Origin: Aurantimonas endophytica
GTDB lineage: Bacteria; Pseudomonadota; Alphaproteobacteria; Rhizobiales; Rhizobiaceae
Length of the DNA stretch: 64,000 nt
Assembly: GCF_014196845.1 (NCBI RefSeq)
Contig: NZ_JACIEM010000005.1
Span: 248,001-312,000, forward strand
Reading direction: 5' to 3'
This document shows positions 24,725-31,624 of the stretch, piece by piece. Positions within the stretch are counted from its first letter, which is position 1. Each line of letters starts with the position of its first letter. Below the pieces are notes generated by a model that did not search any database, had not been told where the DNA came from, and saw only the letters and a program-made list of their open reading frames with translations. The position numbers and the translations under genes were made by a program.

Positions 24725-24911
24725 CTATGTCTTCATCCGCTCTGCCGCGGCATCTGCATCAGCCCGTGTCGGCCCGTGCTTCTTGATGATCTCGCGAGCC
24801 TGTTCCGACGTCAGCCCATGCTTCTTCGCGAAGTAGCTGACTTCATACGGCTCAGCTCGCTGAGACCTTCGCCCGGTCTCGCCCATCGGTCTTGCTCTTG
24901 TCGTCCGCCAT
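24725..24911 (-). pseudogene. DUF3606 family gene interrupted by a one-base frameshift
   Basis: ATG 24911 follows a strong Shine-Dalgarno site (GGAGG, 5 bases). The frame reads MADDKSKTDGRDRAKVSAS and then meets TGA (24854-24852). Shifting by one base at 24854 continues EPYEVSYFAKKHGLTSEQAR and EIIKKHG to the TAG at 24725. The two parts together make a normal DUF3606 protein of about 61 aa. The break may be a recent mutation, a sequencing error, or, less likely, +1 recoding at the in-frame UGA. Confidence 0.7.
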
Positions 24912-25143
24912 GATGTCCTCCGCTGGTGGCGCTGTAGAGATGCGGCAGCCCGTCCGAATGTCGAGTGGTAAGGGGGCCTGCGGACTGCGTGGCGTGTTTC
25001 ACGGCCAAAGGCGCTTGAAGATCTCGTCGATCGACCCTTGGACGACCACGCTGTTTCCGCCGACGAAGAAGACTCGGTGCGTTCCGCGCCCGCCTGTTTC
25101 ATTCGATACTCGTTGTCGCATAACCACCAATTGAGTGGTACAA

Positions 25144-25629
25144 CTAGGCAGAATCGCTATACTTTGGTTTTTCTGAGGGTAGAGAACCACTCAAATCGCG
25201 CGGGGCTAGCCTGATCCGGCAGCTTCTTTGGCCCGGAGGCTGTGGATCAGAACATCCCATTCTGATGAGTCGAGGAGACCGGATCGTCTGCAGCACATCC
25301 CAGTGTTCTACGATCTTTCCATCTGTATCCAAGCGGAAGATGTCGATTGCCGCGAAATCGTCTCCGCCCGGCCAATGCTGGAGACAATGAACAACCACGA
25401 AGTCTCCTTCCGCAATCACGCGCTTGATCTTTACGTGTTTACCGTACCACTCACGCGCCATTCGTTCGAAGTAGTCAATGAAGCCCTCCTTGTCATCTGC
25501 CACGTGCGGGTAGTGCTGGATATAGTCGTTGCCCGCGTAGTCCTGGATGGCCCTGCGTGGCAAACCTTCGTCAAATATCAGCTCGTAGAAACGGCGAACG
25601 TTGCGCTTATTCCGCTCAATGTCTGTCAC
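25144..25629 (-). CDS. NTF2-like / SnoaL-type protein with a frameshifted C-terminus
   Basis: A 161-aa frame starting at GTG 25629 after GGGAGG. Residues about 1-115 match SnoaL-like NTF2-fold proteins: NKRNVRRFYELIFDEG, DYIQHYPHVADDKEGFIDYF and DIFRLDTDGKIVEHWDVLQ. The family usually ends a few residues later in an -NGMF-type tail. Exactly that text (STHQNGMF then stop) is present here in the alternative frame near 25285-25260. A one-base loss near 25290 has therefore replaced the natural end with about 40 unrelated residues. Whether the protein still works is unknown. Confidence 0.6.
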   Translation of the reverse strand: MTDIERNKRNVRRFYELIFDEGLPRRAIQDYAGNDYIQHYPHVADDKEGFIDYFERMAREWYGKHVKIKRVIAEGDFVVVHCLQHWPGGDDFAAIDIFRLDTDGKIVEHWDVLQTIRSPRLIRMGCSDPQPPGQRSCRIRLAPRDLSGSLPSEKPKYSDSA

Positions 25630-26400
25630 CTTCCCAGCCTCCCACGCGTCGCTTGGAGCACCCTGCGATCGAACTCCCGCCGCAAAACGAACCGGGCGCA
25701 GCGCCTGCCGACCCCGCTTTGTCGCGAAGGGATCGATGAGCAAGGCGATTGATGCGCAGGACCTGCGCTGTCATCGGATCAAATTGACGGCGTTGGGGCT
25801 TCAGACAGTCACGCAGCTCGCGCCAGTCTGGCCAGTCGATATGCGAAAGACTTGCCCGCCTCAGCGCTCGCGAACGTCCTTCCGTAGTGGATCTCGTTCA
25901 CTAACGGTTGGGATAGATAATGGTCAGGGCCGAACGTCGGGTAATACGCCCAGGCGGACCTGACGATCACGGCAATTTTGTCGACGAAGACATGGGCTTT
26001 CGCTGGCACCGAACGATTTGGCCCATGAATGTATGTCCGCTTATTAGCCTCGCCAACTTACTCCTGTGGGGCAACAATGGGTCGTGAGCCGCCCGTCCGC
26101 TTCTGAACGTCCGCTCACTTCGGTGCCAGCGACTGGAGGGGCCAGGACACGCCGGTGCCATCAAGTATTCAGGCGAGGCGCCGAGCTAGCGATGTGGTCA
26201 CGACTTCTTGTGGAATCCCGCTGCGTCACATCCACGGAGGGGGACGTAAAGCTCTCGCAATTTCGGTTTGCCGGCAGATGCTGAGGCACAAGCTCTTGGT
26301 GTTTCAGCTAGCGCAGAGGCAGGCGTGGCTTCCGCTCGCTCCTGGTTGTCATTTGCGCGTCAAGTGTTAAATTGAGGACAAATGTCATCAGGGGTAGGCG
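25630..26400. other. Long stretch without a supported gene
   Basis: About 770 bases. A 66-aa minus-strand frame (25809-26009) starts MPAKAHVFVDKIAVIVRSAW but resembles nothing I know. The end of the stretch must hold the promoter of the antitoxin gene; GACA-AA-TGTC (near 26379) is a small palindrome 12 bases before its start codon. Confidence 0.35.
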
Positions 26401-26814
26401 ATGGTAAATCTGATTGAGGTCACCTCCCACATCGGCGACTTCGTTTCCGAGCCGATCTCACACGAGGAAGGCGCAGCGTCCTTCCGCGCGGCCGTAAATC
26501 TGTTCGGGCGGTGGGGGATCACCGACGAGCAGGCGGCCACGCTTCTCGACATGAACGTTAGGACCTATCGACGATGGAAGGCGCAGGGGCCAAACGCCAT
26601 GGGCCGCGACACCCGGACCCGCCTCTCGATCCTCATGGGCATCCACAAGGCGCTGCGGGTCATCTTCGGGAAGTCGGAGCGGGTCTACCAGTGGATCGAC
26701 GCCCCGAACGCCCGCTTTGGCGATAGGACGGCTCTTGACGTCATGCTGAACGGGGAGATGACGGATCTTGTTCGCGTGCGCCGCTATCTGGACGCCGAGC
26801 GAGGGGCGTGGTGA
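26401..26814 (+). CDS. Xre/MbcA/ParS-type antitoxin (DUF2384 C-terminal domain)
   Basis: A 137-aa protein. The N-terminal part has a helix-turn-helix-like block, WGITDEQAATLLDMNVRTYRR (given as order), and the C-terminal half is a MbcA/ParS toxin-binding domain: RLSILMGIHKALRVIFG, then VYQWIDAPNARFGDRTALD. This is the antitoxin of RES-Xre type II modules; it neutralises the RES enzyme and represses the operon. The next gene overlaps its stop (GTGA), as expected. A short palindrome just upstream may be its operator. Confidence 0.85.
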   Translation: MVNLIEVTSHIGDFVSEPISHEEGAASFRAAVNLFGRWGITDEQAATLLDMNVRTYRRWKAQGPNAMGRDTRTRLSILMGIHKALRVIFGKSERVYQWIDAPNARFGDRTALDVMLNGEMTDLVRVRRYLDAERGAW

Positions 26815-27515
26815 CCGCTGCGGTCCCCATCGAGCGGGTGACCTGGAACCGGGCGTCCCGCATCATCCGCAGCGTTTTCCCGCCGATCGACCTGTTCGAG
26901 GACATCGCAGAGCCGGAAGATTGGCCAGCAATCCTCTCCGCCGAGATGAAAACCAACCCGCGGCTCATGGAGTCGGTCGGGGAGCTGGACCGCGTCGATC
27001 CCGCGCACCGTGTCGGCGGCTCGGGGTCGAGCTACCTGATGGCTCCGTTCACGCACGTGTCGTCCTACCGGGCGAGCAGGTTATCCGACGGGAGCTTCGG
27101 GGTCCTCTATGTCGGACGCACGTTCGCTGTCGCCCTCTCGGAAACCATCCATCACCATGCGGTCTTCATGGCCGCCACGGACGAGCCGGAGAACTGGGAC
27201 TGCCAGTTCCGAGAGATCGTCATCGACGTTGAGGCTGAGCTTCATTGCGTAGACGGGGTCTCCTCTCCAGAGCTTCTTCAGCCGGACGACTACGCGCGGA
27301 GCCAGACTTTCGCAGCCGCGATGCGGGCGGCGCGCTCTGGCGGTATCCGGTACCCGAGCGTCAGGTGCGCCAGCGGAACATGCGCGGCGCTGTTCCGTCC
27401 CGACCTGGCATCGAACGCCGTACAAGGCCGTCACCTCGACTACCACTGGAACGGAAGGGAGGTGGATTTCGTGCGGGACCACACGAAGGGAAAGGTGTTC
27501 CGCGTGGTGCGATAG
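26811..27515 (+). CDS. RES-domain toxin (NAD+ phosphorylase/glycohydrolase family)
   Basis: A 234-aa protein starting at GTG 26811 within the antitoxin stop (an alternative GTG is at 26808). The RES fold shows SSYRASRLSDGSFGVLYVG followed by TFAVALSETIHH, where Arg, Tyr and Glu are the expected NAD-binding and catalytic residues. A Ser in GIRYPSVR near the C-terminus completes the usual R-Y-E-S set. Characterised relatives deplete NAD+ and stop growth. Paired with the Xre/ParS antitoxin, this is a complete type II toxin-antitoxin operon. Confidence 0.87.
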   Translation: MTAAVPIERVTWNRASRIIRSVFPPIDLFEDIAEPEDWPAILSAEMKTNPRLMESVGELDRVDPAHRVGGSGSSYLMAPFTHVSSYRASRLSDGSFGVLYVGRTFAVALSETIHHHAVFMAATDEPENWDCQFREIVIDVEAELHCVDGVSSPELLQPDDYARSQTFAAAMRAARSGGIRYPSVRCASGTCAALFRPDLASNAVQGRHLDYHWNGREVDFVRDHTKGKVFRVVR

Positions 27516-27822
27516 TCGGCGTCGTGAGGAGGGTCTCTGAACACGCCGGAGAGGATGGTCGTACCTCTATCAAGTTTCCTTCGAGAGGTGGCCCACATCT
27601 AGGCTCGTGGTGCGTTGGCCGCGCCGTCCATTTCCGAAGTGAAGCAGCAGCCTGCCGCCCCTCCCGTCATTGGTAATTAATTCCGCTTTGGAGTCGAAAG
27701 CGGACAGGTGCCGGACGGCCGTCTAGGGTGGAAAGCGGACTGGCAGCTTTCGGCTTCGCTCTTGGATAAGCTGCCGTCGCAGCGTACCATCCAAACTATC
27801 GAAAGGCGGAAGGACTAGCCGG
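27516..27822. repeat. Intergenic stretch with a degenerate AAGCGGA-type repeat
   Basis: No gene is supported. GTCGAAAGCGGACAGG and GTGGAAAGCGGACTGGCAGC (near 27690-27750) resemble words in other intergenic stretches of the window (28.68, 30.35, 38.15 and 39.53 kb), which look like scattered, decayed copies of one repeat. Confidence 0.35.
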
Positions 27823-28647
27823 GTGGGCGATCCGGTCGAAGAAGCATTGACGCATCTGCGACAGCAGAGTTCCCCAGGCGCCGATGAGGTCCCTTGGCCG
27901 ATTACGATCAATTTCCATCCAGACATCGCCGTCGGCGGCGAAGCGGTGATTGATCTGCTTGTCACGCATGGAACCTATCGATCCCAATTCGAGACCGGGA
28001 CAAGCAGCGGTGGCCTTACGGCTTTTCGGGGTGGTGATCGGTGGAACTGGGAAAGCCGTATCTTCGGCTCTGCCTATGACGAGGGGCATCCTTCACTACG
28101 TCCGAAATACGGAGCGCTGAATCACCGGCATGATCCCGTCGGTGGCTCGAGGCGCTTTGGTTCGTGCCATTTTCGTATGGCTCAACATGTCCGCCCGAGA
28201 ACGTCTTTCTGCTACCCCGACAGTCACCTGCAACCCCGCGATTTTGCCATCGATGACGTACGGCGACTGGTTCGTCTGGCGGAGGAAAATCAGTACGCTC
28301 TTGAACCGCTCGATAATTACGTCGAGGCGCACATCCATGGCCCTCTGATGATCGTAGACGACGTCGAGGCCATTGTTCTCGATCCCTCATTCCGCGCTAC
28401 AGGTGTAGAGGAGGCTGCGCGATTACTTGGGTGCCGCGTGGAGTGGCATGAAGGCTTCTGCCTTTCGTTCGACCGTCTTGCCGATTGTAAGACGTTTCGG
28501 GGATCAGAAGCGGCAGATGCGATTGTTCGGATCGCGGTGGATAGCGCCGTCACACCGGCCATCCTCGGACGAGCGCGCGATCGGCTAATCGATTACCAAA
28601 CGGCAAAATGGGTCTGGCACTGTATTGCCAAGTTCGGTCACGCATGA
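27823..28647 (+). CDS. DUF3626 domain-containing protein
   Basis: A 274-aa protein from GTG 27823, with an AAGGA site upstream. The order ITINFHPDIAV, THGTYRSQFETGTSSGGLTA, GGDRWNWESRIFGSAYDEG, RPKYGALNHR, PVGGSRRFGSCHF and TSFCYPDS is the diagnostic series of the DUF3626 family. The C-terminal half is less conserved but uninterrupted. The function is not known to me; the many invariant His, Arg and Glu residues suggest an enzyme. It lies next to the RES toxin-antitoxin operon, in a region typical of mobile or defence cargo, and may be part of it. Confidence 0.78.
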   Translation: MGDPVEEALTHLRQQSSPGADEVPWPITINFHPDIAVGGEAVIDLLVTHGTYRSQFETGTSSGGLTAFRGGDRWNWESRIFGSAYDEGHPSLRPKYGALNHRHDPVGGSRRFGSCHFRMAQHVRPRTSFCYPDSHLQPRDFAIDDVRRLVRLAEENQYALEPLDNYVEAHIHGPLMIVDDVEAIVLDPSFRATGVEEAARLLGCRVEWHEGFCLSFDRLADCKTFRGSEAADAIVRIAVDSAVTPAILGRARDRLIDYQTAKWVWHCIAKFGHA

Positions 28648-28889
28648 GCCTTCGTCCGCTTCCAGACGGATCGAACAGCGTACCAACCGTCTAAGAAGGG
28701 TCGTGAGCGGAACGGCAGCTTCCCAGCGTCTTCGTCCGAAACCTGCCGGTCCGCTTCCGGCTCAGCCTCGCCGAGCGGCGAATGGCTCGACCGGGTGGTT
28801 TGCGGACTGTCGGCCTCGGAGCGTATGAGTTTGGCAGCTGACAATCAGAAAGGGGCACGATGCTTGGTTCGGCGATCGTTGCATATCCG
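28648..28889. repeat. Intergenic stretch with degenerate repeat words
   Basis: GAGCGGAACGGCAGCTTCC and CCGGTCCGCTTCCGG (near 28707-28760) belong to the same loose repeat family noted at 27.7 kb. No gene is supported. Confidence 0.35.
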
Positions 28890-29372
28890 TCAACGCTCCT
28901 TCGCGGCTGCCGCGATCGTCGCGATGTCGATTTTCTGCATCGTCATCATCGCCGCGAAAGCACGCCTTGCCCGGTCGCGGTCGGAACTCGTCGTGAGATC
29001 CAGCAGAAGCCTTGGGGTGATCTGCCATGAGTGGCCCCAACGATCCTTGCACCACCCGCAGGCACTTTCCTGACCGCCGTTGCCGACGATCGCATCCCAA
29101 TAGCGGTCGGTTTCCTCCTGGTCTTCGGTGACGACCATGAAGCAAACGGACTCGTTGGGCGTGAAGTCTGGGCCTCCGTTGAGGCCGACGAACTTTCGAC
29201 CGAGCACGGTGAACTCGACGGTCAGATCGTCGCCCTCCTTGCCGCCGGGATAATCGGATGCAGCCGCATTCACCCGCTCAACCCGGCTGTCGGGGAAGAG
29301 CGACGCATAGAACGCTGCGGCTTTTGCCGCTTCGCCGTGATCGAACCAAAGGCATGTGACGAGTTCGGTCAT
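28890..29372 (-). CDS. VOC-family (glyoxalase/PhnB-like) protein
   Basis: A 160-aa protein of the vicinal-oxygen-chelate fold, PhnB-like branch: [20 protein letters not shown] at the N-terminus, then [26 protein letters not shown] and [14 protein letters not shown]. The last about 25 residues ([17 protein letters not shown]) are typical of the family's C-terminal helix. The reaction is unknown; such proteins are often listed as 3-demethylubiquinone methyltransferase-like or glyoxalase-like. AGGAGC precedes ATG by 10 bases (AGGAGCCTGGAAATG). It is intact although its neighbours are damaged. Confidence 0.85.
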   Translation of the reverse strand: MTELVTCLWFDHGEAAKAAAFYASLFPDSRVERVNAAASDYPGGKEGDDLTVEFTVLGRKFVGLNGGPDFTPNESVCFMVVTEDQEETDRYWDAIVGNGGQESACGWCKDRWGHSWQITPRLLLDLTTSSDRDRARRAFAAMMTMQKIDIATIAAAAKER

Positions 29373-29424
29373 TTCCAGGCTCCTCGTTCTCGCCCCGATA
29401 CGGTCGCTGACTTTCGCCGAGGCG

Positions 29425-30168
29425 TCAGTTCGTCTTCGTTCGGGCGATAAGGTTGTCGACGTACTCGACGAGGGTTGTCTCCCCTTGCTTCGTACCTGTT
29501 GGCCTGTCCGCCCCTCCGTCGAGCGTCGCAGCGGTCATGCCTGCGAAGGATCGTGCTGCCTCCGCTGAGAAGCCGAGCTTCCGGAATGTGTCTTCCCATT
29601 CCTCAGGGGGTGTCACGGCGACCTCTACCCGACGACCCAGCGATGTGGCGAAGGCGTCCGCGACGTTTCGAGGCGTGTAACGCCCGGGACCCTCGGTGTG
29701 GATTGTTCCAGAGTTTGAAGGGCTCTGCATCAAGAGCGACGCAGCCTCCTTTCCCAGATCGGCCGGCGCAACCATGGGAAGCGCGAAATCAGCCGGAAAC
29801 ATGGAAGGCAGATTACCCTGGCGCGCGGCATCGACCATCGAGTCCCAATTGCTCATGTAGTATGCCCCGCGTTGGATCGTCACCGGGATCGGCTGCGCTC
29901 GGAGCGCTTCCTCGAACTCGTGGAGCACGCTGAGGTCGCCTTTGCCTCGTCCGGGCTGGGCACCGTAGGTCAATTGGGCAACCACCTTCTCCAGACCCGA
30001 TCCGTTTAACGCTTCCACGATGGACGAAGCCGTCCTGCGCTCCTCTGTATCCGTATCGCCGCTGACCGGCGCGGGTGGGTTCAGGAGAAAGGCACGAGGT
30101 CCTGTTCGAAAGATTGCGCGAAGCGCAACGGCATCCCCGACGTCGACCACTGCGATTGACGCGCCCAT
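29425..30168 (-). pseudogene. NmrA-like NAD(P)-binding protein lacking its N-terminal Rossmann motif
   Basis: A 247-aa frame. It starts in GASIAVVDVGDAVALRAIF, which in complete NmrA/NAD(P)H-binding proteins lies about 45 residues in, after the GATGxxG loop. Coding-like text continues in frame upstream of this ATG (KTPSALTPRQTAAPLQV), but without a start codon or glycine loop. The remainder (NPPAPVSGDTDTEER, VVAQLTYGAQ, APADLGKEAASLL, EGPGRYTPRNVADAFA) is undamaged. It is probably a 5'-truncated remnant that would not bind its cofactor. Confidence 0.55.
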
Positions 30169-30679
30169 GACTTGAAGCGGCGCCGCCGTTTGTCGTGGGG
30201 TTAATGCCGAAGGGGTCTTCCCGGATTCGGACGTCAGCTCTCGGAGCCTGATCTGAGTAAATCGAAGAGGCGGCCTGATCGATAACCGATCGACCGCCTC
30301 AGGCGTCCACTTCCTTTGCGCCGTTCGGCCTGATCGCGTAGAATGCAGGCAGTCCGCTTTCGGTTGATGCCGTCCGGATTGCTGCCTTCGAAGGAACTGC
30401 GCGGTCTGCTCGCCAACTCACCTTCGTCGACGCAGAACGACCGGGTAAGGACCGCTGTAGCCAGTTTGCGATCTGACATGCACTCGGCCGACACTGGCGG
30501 ATTTTCTTGACCGTGTTACTCATGTTTCCCGAACGAGCCAGAATGCCGAAGGACGATGCTGCCTCGGCGGAGCCAGGACGGAGGCGGGCATCGACAGCCT
30601 ACCCCATATTGTATCGACGCATCTCGGCGGGCGCCTTCGGATCGCTTCGGGCGACACGACCTATATCGAGCCGCTGCGC
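30169..30679. other. Stretch between divergent genes with decayed repeat and AraC N-terminal remnant
   Basis: GCAGTCCGCTTTCGG (near 30350) belongs to the scattered repeat. From about 30580 the frame of the AraC gene is open and protein-like (IVSTHLGGRLRIASGDTTY) but has no ATG, GTG or TTG, so the regulator may have lost its natural start. Confidence 0.4.
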
Positions 30680-31510
30680 GTGACCGCACCGATCGGCGAC
30701 GGCCTGAGGATCGTCGTAATGCTGGCGGGGGCGATGCGCCTACGCGCCGACGACGCGCGGCCGCTCGACTGCAGAGGTCCGACAAGTCTGGCGATCCTCA
30801 GCGATGGCGAGGCCGATCGCGATCAGCTCTTTCATGAAGGAGAGCGGTTCCGGGCGGTTCTCATCCAGATCGACCCGAGCCTCGTCGCAGCGGAAACCGG
30901 GGTCGATCCCGCCGGCTTGCTCCGTGACTCACAGGGGCGGGCCGAAACACGGCGGCTCGTCCTCAATGCCCGCCCCTCCGATCCGGCATCGCATGCCGTC
31001 GCAGCTCAGATCTTCGCCTGTCCGACCGGCAAGCGACACGATCTCTACCGTCTGTCCAAGGCGCTGGAGCTGACCGCGCTCGTTCTCGGCGGCTTCGAGG
31101 CGGATCGTTCACTCACCCGTCCAGGCCGGCTGACCGCTTGGGAGGCGGAGCGGATCCGACTCGCCCGGGATCTCCTCCTTGCATCGCTCAGCGACGCGCC
31201 GAACATGGCGCTGCTGGCTTCAAGCGCCGGCATGAATCCGTGGAAGCTCAGCCGGGGGTTTCGCTTGCTGTACGGCATGACACCCTACGCGCTCCTCCAG
31301 GAGGAACGGCTGCAGGCCGCCTTCCGTCTGCTCGTGAGCGCGCAATGGAGCGTCGGCCGGGCGGCGGCCGAAACGGGCTACAGCCAGACCCATTTCGCGA
31401 CGCTCTTCCGCAAGCGGTTCGGCCTGTCGCCGCGGGAGTTGTTGCCGAAAGGCAGCTACAGCGAAGCCCAGGCCGCACCTTCGAAACGACCTAACTTTTC
31501 TAGAATGTAA
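30680..31510 (+). CDS. AraC-family transcriptional regulator of siderophore uptake
   Basis: A 276-aa protein from GTG 30680. The C-terminal about 100 residues hold the double helix-turn-helix: LLASSAGMNPWKLSRGFRLL, then GMTPYALLQEERLQAAF and VGRAAAETGYSQTHFATLFRKRFGLSPREL. The N-terminal sensor domain resembles those of AraC regulators beside TonB receptors (PchR type), which activate uptake genes when a ferri-siderophore is bound. In-frame coding-like sequence extends about 35 codons upstream without a standard start codon, so the true start is uncertain. It is co-directional with the uptake operon, 114 bases ahead of its first gene. Confidence 0.82.
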   Translation: MTAPIGDGLRIVVMLAGAMRLRADDARPLDCRGPTSLAILSDGEADRDQLFHEGERFRAVLIQIDPSLVAAETGVDPAGLLRDSQGRAETRRLVLNARPSDPASHAVAAQIFACPTGKRHDLYRLSKALELTALVLGGFEADRSLTRPGRLTAWEAERIRLARDLLLASLSDAPNMALLASSAGMNPWKLSRGFRLLYGMTPYALLQEERLQAAFRLLVSAQWSVGRAAAETGYSQTHFATLFRKRFGLSPRELLPKGSYSEAQAAPSKRPNFSRM

Positions 31511-31624
31511 TTGTCAGGATTGCGAACATCGGCGTGTTGCGCACCTCGAGCGGCTCTTCCAATGAAGAAGGCGATGCGGGGCAGGGGCTTGCCGCAGGTC
31601 GTTGGCATTTGGGGACAAGCTTTC

